DNA of 64,000 nt. Source: Cyanoderma ruficeps. Its lineage: Eukaryota > Chordata > Aves > Passeriformes > Timaliidae. The first letter of the stretch is position 1, and each line of letters opens with the position of its first letter. The stretch covers positions 596,450 through 660,449 of the forward strand of contig VZDJ01000043.1 of the NCBI GenBank assembly GCA_008694505.1. Reading direction: 5' to 3'. Positions 1-11,900 of the stretch are shown here, one piece after another. The notes under the pieces were generated by a model. That model saw nothing but the letters and a program-made list of their open reading frames with translations, was not told where the DNA came from and made no database searches. A program made the translations under genes and the position numbers.

Positions 1-58
1 AGAGAAAAAAAAAAATAAAAAAGAGCAAGAGAGAGAAATAAAAGAACTGAAAATAAAA
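1..58. repeat. A-rich low-complexity tract
   Basis: Almost pure purine sequence made of A runs, GAGA and AAATAAA pieces at the window edge. It carries no coding signal and may be the tail of a retroposon lying outside the window, which cannot be tested here. Confidence 0.6.
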
Positions 59-3000
59 AGCCATTTTCTGCAATCAGTATTAATGGCTCCTTGGGCATGC
101 AAAAATAGTTCTTAATACTGGAAGGATTAATGATCTGCAGTTCACGCCCCCTTCATAAAGCCATTTGGTAAATCCTTTCAAATTACCTGAATACCTAACT
201 ATATTCCTCATTCTAGTATAGATCATTGCTTCCTTCTATACTCTGCCAGATGTGTTTAGACCATTTTGTCACCCACAACATTAAAGCTATGCAATGCCAA
301 GGTATTATGTAGCAACTCATGGCAGAACTGACGTTTTCCACAGCAGAACAGGACAGTCTCCCATGTCATGGTTTGATGAGTGTTGCCAACACACCTTTTC
401 ATTTCAGGAGCCAGCTTTTGAGAGCAAGGATTAATGACAAATCATTATGGCTGCTGAAATGCAAACCCACCCAGAAGTAATCATGGAGCTGTTTTCCTCA
501 CCCTGTCCAACATCTATTCCAAGTACTGAGTATATTAGAGACTTTTGGACAGGTTTCCTGGTTTTATTTATCTAGGCATAGGGTTTCAGCATCTCCACTC
601 TGGTTAGATTGTATGGATGCAGGGAAAGTGCCTTTCTGTTTTATGTGAATTATAGCTACCATCCATAGTTTGTATAACAGCTTTTCTAAAAGGGAGGATT
701 TGTATTAATTAAGGCTAGGTCCACATACCTCAGTTTTTAAGAGAACTCATTTTTTTCTTTTTCCTCTACAGATCCGGAGTATTCTTTTCCTCTTTTTTTT
801 TTTTTTNAAAACAAGAACATGCAGAAATATTTTTTGAAAACCTATAATTTTCTGCTATTTTTCTTTCTGAAATTTGGAATAGGATAGGAAGAGAAGGAGG
901 TGCCTATTTCTCAAATCCTTTCCAAATTTGAGAATAGGGTCAATGGAAGTTGTCTCAATTAGGACTCACCTGCTGCCTCAACTTGTGAAAATTAATTATT
1001 TCTCTGGGGAAGTTATTCTGAGATCTGTAAGCCCTCCACAGAAAAGAAAATCTCATCTCAGTAGAATCATTACACTGAGAGATCAATAGCCAAACAAATA
1101 CACTGAGAAGCAGAAGTTACTAAGAGAGGGTGGTCGGTTAATGACCTGTAGGCTATTGATGTAATTCCATTAAGTTTATTTTGTTAATTGCTTTTTATTG
1201 ATCCAGAACACTTTCAAAACCAAGACAAGTGTGTAGGATCTGTATTTTGACTTTGCTTCTTCCAGTAGGCCCACGTCTGATTTTCACTGATATATTATGA
1301 GTAGAGGAAATTCACCAAAGGTCAGTTCTGTGCAGCTGAGTTTGTCCTCAGCTTCAGGCTCTATCTGAATTCTACACTGAATGCAAAATACATTTTTAGA
1401 GATTGCAATCCCATTGAAGGTGAGGAGTGTGGAGGTGAGAGCACATGAGGGACTTTCCACAGGGGGGTTAGCAGACAAAATGCACCTCCTGCCAGCTGAA
1501 ACCCAGTTTGTTGTAGATCCAGGAGAAAGCTGGGCATGCTGGGCATAACATACCCAAAAGTCATAGCATGCACAAAGCCTAAGAGGGAGCCTACATCACT
1601 TTTCTTTCAGATAGCATTGCCTGCCTTCTCAAAAATGGTCAAGAGTTGCTCTTTGTGATTGCAAAATGTTTATCATGGCTTTTGTATGGTGGGGTTACCA
1701 GTGTGTTTTCTGTTGGGGTTATTGTAGAGGTGTGATCACTGACACTCTGTTCTTGTTGTCCATACATCTGTTCCTTTGAATTGTGCACAATAAAACAAAG
1801 ACTGGACTCTGTGTCCAGTGATAGAATCCGAGGGCACTACAAACCGGTGACTTACAACAATGGGTACTTGATAATTAATCTATGGTTTTGTGTAACTTGG
1901 AAGCAGTTGAGCACTATTGTTAGGACAAAAAAATCCTTTCTTCCAGCTTTGAATATCAGATCAAGCAAGCTTCTTTGCACCTTGATAAATGTAAAGAATC
2001 AATTACTTGATTGTTTGTTTTTACTAGCTTATATAAATAAACTGCAGACATGTTCATAGATCTACCAGAGAGTGACACACAGTACAAACTTCCAACTTAA
2101 GGCAGAATGTGTCAGAAGCAGCATGAATCAAAAAGAAAAATACTTTGGGAAAGAAACAAAAAGCCTCATCTGACATATGCATGCACAAACGATAAAAACA
2201 GAGGCTGAGGCAAATACTGACTCTTGTGCTCTGCACACAGTGGACATTACAGAGGTGTGAAAGGGCAGGGAGCAACCGCAAACATTCAATGCGAGACCCT
2301 AACCTAGAAAAAGTAAACCATTTTGCTCTTAGCTGATGTAGGCCTCCAGGAACCTACAGCTGCCTTTGATGCTTCACTGTAATGCTAAATTTAATGGAAT
2401 ATATAAAAAATATAATTTTGAAAAACAGCTATTTTTATTTTATCTTTAATTGGTGGACTTATACATGCAGAGTCCATTTCAGGCTATTCATCTGCATCTT
2501 TCAGTATGCCAGTAAAAATCATACAGAGAAAAAACCTCATCATTTCTGGAAATTGTTCCTGTTCTTTTCTAACATACCAAGAGCTATTCAGTTAAGAGTA
2601 CTGCTTGTTTTTCCTCTGACCCTCTTCTGAAGCATCACCCTTATTTATCGTATCTGATTCAGCCATGCTGAAGCACAGTATAAAATTAACTCCAAGCTAA
2701 ACAATTTCTACTGTAATGATTCTGCCTAGAAAGTGTGTGGGGCAGATGAAAATGGTTCTGTGGGATCAGCCATAATGAGGCACTTCAGGTGGCTCAGATA
2801 GGATGGTCATGGCTTGAACATGAAGAGTTCATTTATCCCTGGGGCTTGTGCTGATGGATTGACACAGCAGCAGGAGAGTCTCAACTCCTTCACTATTAGA
2901 TGACTCTTGTTTGATGATACAGTTTTCGGGAGACCTTATAGAAGACCTGTCATAAAAATAAAGCCAAACTGATAAAAGCCAGTTTGAGAGAGAAGGATGC

Positions 3001-4509
3001 CCTGGAGGAATGATGGAAAAAATGGACTTTTTTTCACACTGTATCGATAACCTTTAATAATGTTCCAAAAGCTGGTACCTCCACAATATAAGCAAGAGAA
3101 TAACTGTGACATTTTGTGAGTACTTGTATGAACATGGATTTGATTTCTGCATGGAAGGTTTTGGAAACTGAAATAAAGTGCTTTGTTAGTGCTTTTTCTC
3201 CTCCCCCTGCCCTAAAAATAGAATTAAATTTGTATATTACAAATAATCTGCAGACATACTGCATACTATAATTTCCCTTTGAGTATTAAACTTTTGATAA
3301 CCACATTATTAGTAATATTCAGGCAGCTACTTTGAGTTATTATGTATACCCAGTAATTTGCTTTTCCTACTTTTAAAAAGTTATAAATAAAACAGATCTT
3401 TTCACATTCATGATAACTTGGAAAACAAGATGTAAAAATTTCCAGCGTATCTGATCCATTTATCTACTTCCTCTGGTGCTGTCATTTAATTCATGTGTTT
3501 CTCCTCCACATTATAATGATAATAATTCACATCTGCAACATGTGACTGTGCTAGATACACTCATAATAATCAGATAATGTAAAATTGAAACTGAAATTAA
3601 CAAATTTTCCCAGTGAGGGGGGTTTCTGTAATTAATGCCTATCTTTAGAATATTGTGTAAGGATTAAAAAATATAAGTACAAGCCTATACATTTGGTAAG
3701 TTGCCCAACTTTCAGTTGTCATAGTGCTGGATTTAAAAACTGGGTGTTGCTTGCAAATTTTTCTGACTTTGGAGCTATATTTGGGATTGGGGCAGGCTTT
3801 GATAAAACTAAATATGCAGTCCTAACATATGTGAGGCTGCTTCAACTGTTTCCCAGCTGATTCCTGTGGAAGTGCTCACCTCACTTGGTGTCAGTATCAA
3901 AGGCTGCTCTGTGAACTTGCTGAACACAGCTGACTGCCATTCTTCTTCATCACAATATTTTAACAACTTGAGATTTATCCTTTAGAATCAGAAGTATTTT
4001 AAGACATGTAATTGAATCAGTGCTGGCTTCTCTTAACTTTTCTGGCACAATATCTGGCTAAGGAGTTCCTGAGCCTGCTTTGTAGTGCTCACTACAGTTT
4101 GAACTGAACCTGACGTGGATAACATCAGTTATTTAAGTCTTGTTTTGAATCTCCCTAACAGTGTGAGCACTGGTGTCTCCTTCGGTGCACAGAAGTGCAG
4201 CTAGACTGGCTCAAGTTCGTCACAGCTCTCTACAGCCTCAAGGAACAATTTTGTCTGTCAGTAGCTGACACAGCCTATGCAATACTGCGTGAGCTGTGCC
4301 TCACTGCCAGGCACACACCTTTCTCTCGAGGCTATGAGGAAAGTGGTGAGAGCTTGTATGCCTGATTTAATCCTCCTGAGCCCAGGAAATGCCATGAATC
4401 AAACATGTCAGGCCTGGATCAGGCCCAAGAGGCTCACAGTTGTTATTAGAGTCATGCTACTCCGTGCCCATTGCTGGTGAAAGGATGAGCTTGAAAACAT
4501 AGCCTAGAG
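59..4509. other. AT-rich non-coding stretch, no recognisable gene or repeat
   Basis: No ORF longer than about 92 codons is present, and the short ones show no motif or domain. A T14 run ends in a single undetermined base (793-807), typical of a draft assembly. A perfect 7-bp inverted repeat with a 5-base loop lies at 1801-1819. One possible minus-strand exon (970-1024) is listed separately. I see no transposon signature in the rest. Confidence 0.6.
970..1024 (-). other. Candidate internal exon, minus strand (unassigned)
   Basis: Read on the minus strand, a pyrimidine-rich stretch ending in cttacag precedes a 55-base segment that ends CAG before gtgagtcc, a near-consensus donor. One of the three frames is open (phase 2 in, phase 0 out) and encodes about 18 residues including NNFPREIINFHKLRQQ. 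The composition is protein-like but I could not match it to a family. A pair of good splice sites around so short an open frame can easily arise by chance, and no linked exon could be identified with confidence. Alternatives are a pseudoexon or part of a non-coding transcript. Confidence 0.15.
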
Positions 4510-5330
4510 AGTGGGAGGGAAGACCTGCAGGGACAGGTCAGGATTACTCAGGTGGGGACTGAGCAAATACCAACCAAGTGAAGTTCAACAAGGGAAGGTG
4601 CCGGATTCTGTACCTGGGATGGTGCAACCCTGCATGTATGGACAGACTGGGGAATGAGAGGCTGGAAAGCAGTGCCAGGGAAAGGGACTGGGGTTCCTGG
4701 TCAGTGGCAGTGCCCTGGAGTCAGGAGGGACATCCCTGTCCTGTGGGCACCAGGCCCAGCATGGCCGGCTGGGCCAGGGAGGGATTGTCCCACTCTGCTC
4801 TGGGCCAGGGCAGCCTCACCTGGAATATTGTGTGCAGTTCTGGGCACCACAAGATAAAAAATATGTTAAACTATTAGAGAGGGTGCAAAGGAGAGCCATG
4901 GGGATGGTGAAGGGCCTTGTGGAGAAGCCATGTGAGTAGCAGCTGGGGACACTTGGTGTGCTCAGCTGGAGAAGAGGAGAGTGAGGGGAGACCTCACTGC
5001 AGTTCTGCAGCTTCCTGGTGAGGGGAAGAGGAGGGGCAGGCGCTGATCTCTGCTCTGTGGTGACCAGGGACAGGGCCCAGGGAATGGCCTAAATTTGTGT
5101 CAGAGAGGTTTAAATTGGATATTAGGAAAAGGCTCTTCCTCCACAGGGTGGTTGGGTACTGGAAAAAGCTCCCCAGGGAAGTGGTCCTAGCACCAGACTG
5201 ACAGAGTTCAAGAAGAATTTGAACAATGCCGTTGGGCACATGGTGTGACTCTTGAGGACACAGGGTCAGGAGTCAGACTCGAGGATCCTTGTGAGTCTCC
5301 TCTAACACAGCATATTCTGTGATTCTGTGA
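4510..5330 (+). mobile_element. CR1 LINE fragment, 3' end, plus strand
   Basis: This is a 5'-truncated CR1 non-LTR retrotransposon. The start corresponds to the part of ORF2 just after the reverse-transcriptase core (a 'KFNKG.C' type segment at about 4578-4600). The body carries the family's C-terminal blocks in order: a 'lWAPGPA' like region, a 'VQRRA' like region at 4886-4900, a 'LEKRR' like region at 4965-4980, and the conserved 3' block around 5100-5215 (attggatattaggaaaa). The element ends with the diagnostic octamer array, tattctgtgattctgtga, at 5312-5330. The frame is broken by stops and indels, so it is dead. The left boundary is approximate because divergence rises upstream. CR1 elements truncate at the 5' end during target-primed reverse transcription and give no clear target-site duplication. 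Confidence 0.9.
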
Positions 5331-5545
5331 CAGGAGACCAGAGCAGCCAGGAGAACAAACCAGGCATGTCACTCCTGCCACTAATCTCTGGAGGGGGGAG
5401 AACGGTGCCATGGAAAAAAATTATTTCATCACTTTCTCTAAACATTCATTTCCTGTAATCTGAGTTCATGCTGGGGTTTCTATTGTCTTTTTAAGCTTTA
5501 TTGAGGATGAGATAAAACAAAATTCTTGAAGAGGAACTTTGGCCT
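5331..5545. other. Spacer between CR1 and solo LTR
   Basis: Single-copy-looking sequence with no gene signal. It ends in the GCCT that is repeated on the far side of the LTR. Confidence 0.5.
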
Positions 5546-5816
5546 TGATGCCTTGTGTTTTAGCTTTCACGTTTTTCAGATTCTGTGCTGCCTAGATGTG
5601 TAGTTCTGAGCCTCATAGTGTTAGCAAGCTTTCTTCACAGAGTAGGTAGATAAAACAAATGCTTTTCCAGCTTGAGACCAAGGACAACCATTACAAGTTT
5701 CAGGCCCAAAAGTATAAAAAATGGTGGACTGAAGAGAGAAAACAAGGAGGATGGAACTTCATAAACTGAAGCTGTAATTGGACAGTTATACCTCAACATG
5801 CAAAGAGACCAAAACT

Positions 5817-5823
5817 TATAAAA
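5817..5823 (+). promoter_or_regulatory. TATA box of the solo LTR
   Basis: TATAAAA lies about 102 bp upstream of the LTR's AATAAA, a reasonable position for the U3 promoter. Activity today is unknown. Confidence 0.5.
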
Positions 5824-5924
5824 GTGTAAGACCTCATGACCAGTTTGTCCATTTTGTGACCATTTTGGGTCCACCTTGGGTGTAGCCCTGGCCAGGATCT
5901 TGTCCTGCCAAAGGTGTACCTTTA

Positions 5925-5930
5925 AATAAA
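5925..5930 (+). terminator. Polyadenylation signal of the solo LTR
   Basis: AATAAA is followed within 25 bases by T-rich sequence, as expected at the R/U5 boundary of a retroviral LTR. Confidence 0.55.
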
Positions 5931-5993
5931 TGCCTACTTTATTCCCTTAGCTCTATCCAGTCTCTGTTCCAGGTCAGCCTTCTCAAGGCATCA

Positions 5994-7690
5994 GCCTCAG
6001 GGACAAATTCAGCAGGCATCTGCTGCCCCAGGTGAGTACATTGTCCAGGGTGGTATCATTGTACATGTGTTATTACTTGGAGATTTCTTCTCATTATGTC
6101 CTTGGTTTTCAGCCTCTCCTTGCACAGTGTAAAACAAATCATGGCACATCATGCAAGTATGGGCTATTTAATGCTCCCGTTTAGACAGAATTTCTTTGCC
6201 AGCTTTTGACATTTATGAGACTAACTAAATTTCAATCTTTCCTGAGCAGAAAATTCCATATTCAAGCCCAAATGATTACATCAGAAGTGCAACAATTTCA
6301 GTAAACCAAATAAATCTGGCTTTATTTGCCATTCAGTTAAAGGTTTCCATAATGAATTAGACCAGAACAAAAAAAAAATATATGTATATGCCAGTGTAAA
6401 CTCATGCAGTTGCTTACTAGTAACTATGACCTAAATTACTCTTGACAGTAGGCTAAACATGGCAGTGATGTAGAAAAAGTCTTTGGCTGATGCAGATTGG
6501 TTTGATCACCCTTCCTGGAAGCTCTACTCATGTACTGATGATAAAAGTGGCTTCATTCATCATTAATGAATGAATTAAAATATTATGATAATCATGTCAG
6601 TTACACTTCAGAAACATACATTTCTGCTAAAGAATGAAAAGCTGACCACTCAGGCTATGGAAGAACTGCATGACAGTGTGCAAAGCAAATTTGTGTTTGG
6701 TGGCAGCAGGCTGCTTGATTTGAAACCATACATTTTACTGGGTGCAAAATTTAAGGAGCATTACATGATTGCCACAGGTCTCTTCCTGACTGGGTGGGCT
6801 GTACTCGATCTCTCTGGAGAGGCTCTCTGATCAAAGATGCTTTTAGGAAAATTCTCTGTCATGAGAAAAAAATGCAACAAGGAAGCATAGCCAGAATGAA
6901 AGAAAAGAGAAATAATCAATTTCACACATACTAACAGAAGTATGCAACAGGACCAAACCTTACATGCACACACACACAAAAAACAAGTGTTGAGTAACAG
7001 AGTGACCTTAACACAAAGAAACCACATGAAACATACGGTCACACTGAGAGATCCCCTCCATCACTGCAAACAATTTACTTTTCGTTACCAGAGACCTGCC
7101 AGTGCCTAAATACAATTTTAAGCTCCACCTGCTCTTGTAAAATGGAAGCTCAGCATCAGTAGAGGCACTGGTTATTTATGACTTTTTTGCTAAAAAACTG
7201 CAGGGTGCTGAAGTGACAGAGGTCCTGCACTGTCTTATGTAGAATTTATGTTCTAGAAAGGATAAAGGTTGCTTCCTATTTCTTTGGGTGTATCCTTTCA
7301 GTGCAGGAGAGATTGTTTCCTGTTCTTTTTCTTACAGAAGATTCTAAGCTAACCAACCACTCTTTAGAGTGTATACCAACTCTAAAAACTCAAGCCTGTG
7401 AGGCTATTAATGTTTTTCAAACCATAAATGGTTTTTCGAATTGGGTGTTGTGAGGTTTTTCTGAGGCAGTTCCTGGCATGCCCTGTCGGCGGTGGTGATG
7501 CACCAGGCACACAACCTTGCCTGTGGTCTGATATCAGCTAAGAGGCTTGTAAGAAACATTAAAGGTTTATCTTAAGGAATTGTTCCTGCTTGGAGTTCTC
7601 ACAAATGCCACCCAACAACTTTATGATATTAGTAAGGGTGTTTTCTTCCCTGCAAACCTTTTATGTGAAGTGGCACATCTTGGAATTACA
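5994..7690. other. AT-rich non-coding stretch
   Basis: No gene or mobile element recognised. It holds a short CA run (6966-6980) and a strong plus-strand acceptor-like site at 7337 followed by 37 open codons, which is discussed in the findings. Confidence 0.55.
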
Positions 7691-8930
7691 TATTCATGGA
7701 ATTGTTGAGACTGGAAAAGACCATTAAATCAGCACTACCATTTTCACCACTAAACTATATCCTCAAGTGCTCCATCCACGTGTCTTGAACACTTCCAGTG
7801 TAAGAATAGGATTCCACCACTTCCCCACGCAGCCTGTTCCAATGCTTCACCACACTATCAGTAAAGAAATTTTTTCCTAATATCCAACCTAAACCTCCCC
7901 TGGCCCAGCTCAGGGCGGTTCCCTGTCCTCCTGTCCCTATTCCCTGGGAGCAGAGCCTGACTCCTCTGCCTGCCCCCTCCTGTCAGGGAGTGCAGAGCCA
8001 GAAGGTCCCTCCTGAGCCTCCTTATTCTCCAGGCTGAGCCCCCTTCCCAGTTCCCTCAGCCCGTCTTGGAGCTCGAGACCCTTCCCCAGCTCTGTTCCCT
8101 TCTCTGGACACACTCTAGCCCCTCAATCCCTTGTTGTGAGGGGCCCAGAACTGGCCCCGGGATTCAATGTGTGGCCTCAGCAGTGCCACTGCCCTGCTCC
8201 TGCTGCCACACCATGGCTGGGACAGCCCAGGGGCCACTGGCCTTCTTGGCCACCTGGGCACCCCTGGGCTCATGTCCAGCTGCTGTTACCAGCACCCCCA
8301 GGGCCTTTTCCAGCTTTCCAGACACTTTTCCCCCAGTCTGGAGCTGCGGGGGGGGGGCTGTTGTGACCCAAGGGCAGGACCCAGAACTTTCCCTGGTTGT
8401 ACCTCACCCTATTGGCTTCATCCCATGGATCCAGCCTGTCCAGACTCCTCTGCAGAGCCCTCCTACCCTGCAGCAGATCCACACCCCCACCCAGCCTGGT
8501 GCTGCCAGGAACTGAGCTGAAGGAGCCCTTGATCCACTTATCATGGTCCTCAATGAAGAAATTAAACACACCTGGCCCCAGTACAAACCCCTGAGGAGCC
8601 TGAAGAGTGCCCATTCCCAGGTGGATGTCACTCCACTCCCCACCATTCTGCAGCACAGCCATCCAGATAGTTCTTTATTCAGATAACATTTGACATTTCC
8701 ATGTCATGAGTAGCCAATATCTCTGTAAGAATCCTTTGGGAAAGGGTGTCAAGGACTTTAATAAAGGCTCCAGAGCCTTTCCCTCATCCTCTAGGGGGAT
8801 CACCTTGTCATAGGAGGAGATCAGGCCAGTAGAGCAGGACCCACCTTACCAAAATCCAAGCTGTCTGGGCCTCATTCCCTGGTTGTCCCGCACACATTAG
8901 CACTCAAGCTGGTTTTAGCAGCTGCTAGTC
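7691..8930 (-). mobile_element. CR1 LINE fragment, minus strand, includes decayed RT region
   Basis: This is the longest recent CR1 copy here, about 1.24 kb. Its 3' end is at 7691 (attcatggaattgttgag on the plus strand) and it runs leftward. Read on the minus strand, it starts in the reverse-transcriptase domain (a 'dnqG.rp.QlGf' like segment near 8880, then 'YDKV' near 8815). It passes through the region that should hold FDTVSH (near 8750, degraded) and a 'PQGFVLGPGVFN' block at about 8590-8550. The catalytic F/YADD motif has been lost near 8520. It then reads 'LGGGVDLLQGRRALQR' at about 8490-8440 and continues to the C-terminal and 3' UTR blocks. Many frameshifts and stops make it non-functional. 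The GC-rich ORFs of 65-149 codons on both strands between 8066 and 8662 are remnants or shadows of this element, not genes. The right boundary is approximate. Confidence 0.9.
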
Positions 8931-11900
8931 AGAAAACTGTTAAAAGACATGCCCAGCTGAAACAAAGGGTTTCGAATAAAAAAAACATGTTCAAATAAAG
9001 GGCAAGATACACCATTATCCAGGTGGGAGGAAGGGAGATGTGCAGGTGGCAGGGAAACACTGACTGACTGAGATCACACAAGGTTCCCTAGAGCTGGAAG
9101 AATTTCTATGCAATGGTGAGGGCTCATTAGGAAATCTGAGAGAAGGGTGTAAGAAGGAAGTATCCTCTTGTAAACTAGAGGATATGAGAGCTCACCACTG
9201 CTGCAACGGGCTCTGGCTGACCAAAGTCTCTGACTCACAGCCTTGCTGTTTTTAAGCTGGGACCATGTCACATGTCTCTGGTTCTTAGCAGAACATCTTT
9301 AGTCCTAGAAGGACAGAGGGAAGCATGGGTGGCAAGTAAACTCAAATTTCTGGTGTTCTGGTTCTTTGTTCATGGAACTGCCTACTCAAAGCAGGCAGCT
9401 GAGGAGAAAAATAGTTGTTTTGGGATGCTCACTGCTTCTAAGAGGGAATCTTCTTAAGAAATGCAGGAGTAGTTTACAGTTGTTTGTTGGTTATTTTTCT
9501 CATAACATCATCAGAAGAGGCAGGCTTTAGGAGAAATTACAGTTCCAAATTTGCTGCAGCTTAAGGGTGATGAAGGTCACAGAAAGTGGTGCCTTGTTGT
9601 AGAGACTGGTCAAGGTCCAGGTCTTGGAAGAAAAAGGCTGTGGGGTCTTGAAATCTGGTAAGATTTGCATGATATTAGGACACTGAGTGTATGAAGGAAG
9701 ACATCAAACTGAATATAGACATCCTATGGGATATGTTCCACTAAACAGAACCAGGCTTTGCCCAGCTGGAGATGAAAAGTGGTGCTCTATACCTCACAAA
9801 AAGTTTGCTATGTTCGGCCTACAGCCAGAGCTGATAGAGCTGATCTGCTGACTGCCTCACTGAGACCTATTTGGCTGTTCTTTTGCCTAATCATTTCAGG
9901 TTTGTTTGGATCCTACTTTTGTGTGCTTCACACTTAATTTACAAGTGGCTAAAAGCCAGTTCCTGTGAGAACTTAGTCCCTTTGCAGACGTTCTCAATTA
10001 TTTATGCCTTTCTTCAACAGTGAGTCTATTGTTCTTCTGTCCTGTCTGCAATGAATCCTTGTCTCCTCTGTGTGAGGAGTATTCTCTGTTATACAAGGAT
10101 ACTCCTTCTTTTTTTTTTTTTTTCAATAACTGGTCTCAAATTACAGAAAAGCTAGACAGTTTTTGTAGGTGATGATTTAAAGAGATCTTATTTGGAGGAC
10201 ATAACTATGACACAGTGGGCAGAGTAATAACTTTCACAGGAAAGAATGTACGTGGGCATAAGGAGTGCGAATATTTGCTAACCAGATTATTCATAGAAAA
10301 TGAATATAGTGGTGCAAATCCCAGTTGTTTTAGGAATAGAAATGATGATTCTAGTTTCTTCTGCTTTCATCTGTATGCAGTATCTGTTTTCACTTATTCT
10401 CATAAGTGACTAGGTCTCTACCTTTTCTAATTCCTTTCATTAGTATTTTTTCCTTCTCTTGTCTTGAAAATGTTGATTTTTGTTCAGCACGAGGCCATTC
10501 TGCCCATGCCTACTAGCAGGCAAGTTTGTTGTTTGTCACACATGGTACTTCTGCTGTGACTTTTATTCAGAATTGTCTATTGAGGTTTTTCTTGATTGTG
10601 TTCAGCATTGATTTCTACACTGTGCTCCAGTTAAATGTAAAACATACCTCTTAGCTGTTGTATTACAACTTCTCCCATTTCATTCTTCTCTTTAAATAGT
10701 TCTTTGAGTTTTACTAATTTCATTTAATCTGGTCTTGTTGCTTGTCTTCAGATAACTCCCTTCAGCTGTTTTTTAGCTTTTATTACAATTTCTATAAACT
10801 GTCTTCTTTGTGATTAAAATATTTATGGAAATTTTCAACTCTGTTCACATTGAGTCCTTTATCTAACCAAACCATCCTTCCTTCTTCTGTCTTTCTCAGA
10901 TTGAAAACTGAGGGAGAAAAAACTTAACAGGACATTTGTTTTTCACAAAGGATTAAAAAAATAAAATCTATTGGACAATGTTGAAAGTCATCCTAAGAGA
11001 CCTTTCGGCAAGGAATAGTGACACCGGTGACAGAAGGTACAAGAAGGATAATGAATGAGCACAAAAATAATATTTTAGGTCAAAGGTTATCTTTCCCTCT
11101 ACATTCTTAATTTTATTTAGTGAACTATTAATAGTTGTCAAACCATTTTTATCAGGGAACCTTGTATTTGTTGAATTCTGCATGTTGTTCAAGGGAATAT
11201 GTTCTATATGGGTCTCTTGCTGGCTATGCCTTCTGTCTTTAAATCTCTAAAAATAATTATGAGACCATCTTTTTTCCGCAGCTATTACTAAGTTAAGTGA
11301 GTCTTACATAGATAAAGAAGAAGGGGAAAATTATTATTTTGTCCACAGTCATCAAAATCAGGAAGAACTCTTCAACGTATGTATACACATATGCTTAATA
11401 ATAGGGTTTGGGAGGAGAGGGGGAGGTGTGGGATGGTTCCTGCAGCTTTTGAAACCAGTAAAGTTATCCAAGAAGCAAACATGGTTCAGTCTTAGTGTGG
11501 CTAAGATTGAAATTCTCCATCTTAGCATTCCCAGTTTGCTTATTTTGCTGTGTAGAAGGATGAAACTGGTAAATTTGAGTGAGGGTGTATGTGTGTTTAG
11601 TAACCCTTGGCCTTGCTCTGTGCCAAAGCATAAAGTTAAAGTGAAGAGTCAAAGCACCATGGAGTAAGGAACCAATCAGAAATCATGTTAGGACACTTTA
11701 AAAGTTTGACTATTTATTTCTCAAGGTTGGGATAAGGACGGACAAACTCTTAAAAATCTCTGCTCTGTTTGCAAACAACAGATGACAATTTTTAATTACA
11801 ATGTTCCTACATGTACAAGCTGGTGTAACAGAACACATAACTTTCTAAACCTTTCAATTTTTTTTTTACTTTCTAAAAAGCAGCCATGCCTGACTGCAAT

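Larger units (their letters stand above)
5546..5993 (+). mobile_element. Solo endogenous-retrovirus LTR
   Basis: A 448-bp element begins TGATGCCTTG and ends CAAGGCATCA, which are exact reverse complements of each other and carry the TG...CA ends universal to retroviral LTRs. It is flanked on both sides by GCCT, consistent with a 4-bp target-site duplication (usual for class I elements). Internally, a TATAAAA box lies at 5817-5823, with another TATAAAAA at 5713-5720. An AATAAA polyadenylation signal at 5925-5930 is followed by T-rich sequence, giving a U3-R-U5 order on the plus strand. No primer-binding site, gag, pol or env sequence follows at 5994, and no second LTR is present. This is therefore the solo remnant left by LTR-LTR recombination. 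A non-autonomous element is less likely. Confidence 0.82.

Noticed and set aside
3034..3264. 76-codon minus-strand ORF with an acceptor-like site
   Set aside because: Several competing acceptors and donors give different frames, and none is clearly better than chance.
4578..5411. ORFs of 67-99 codons
   Set aside because: Frames of the plus-strand CR1 and its antisense; the product would be a decayed ORF2 fragment.
5951..6029. Apparent exon: ttcccttag acceptor, 27 open codons, gtgagt donor
   Set aside because: The acceptor lies inside the U5 part of the solo LTR, so the signal is explained by the LTR, although exonisation of the LTR cannot be excluded.
7425..7445. GGTTTTTCGAATTGG, resembling a tRNA T-loop
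   Set aside because: No matching acceptor, D or anticodon stems around it. Other TTCGAA sites (8966, 14537) fail in the same way.
5994..7690. Search for an internal retroviral region or second LTR downstream of the LTR
   Set aside because: No primer-binding site, no gag or pol-like frame and no second copy of the LTR ends were found; it is a solo LTR.
8066..8662. Overlapping ORFs of 65-149 codons on both strands
   Set aside because: They lie wholly inside the minus-strand CR1. The plus-strand ones are antisense shadows of its GC-rich sequence.
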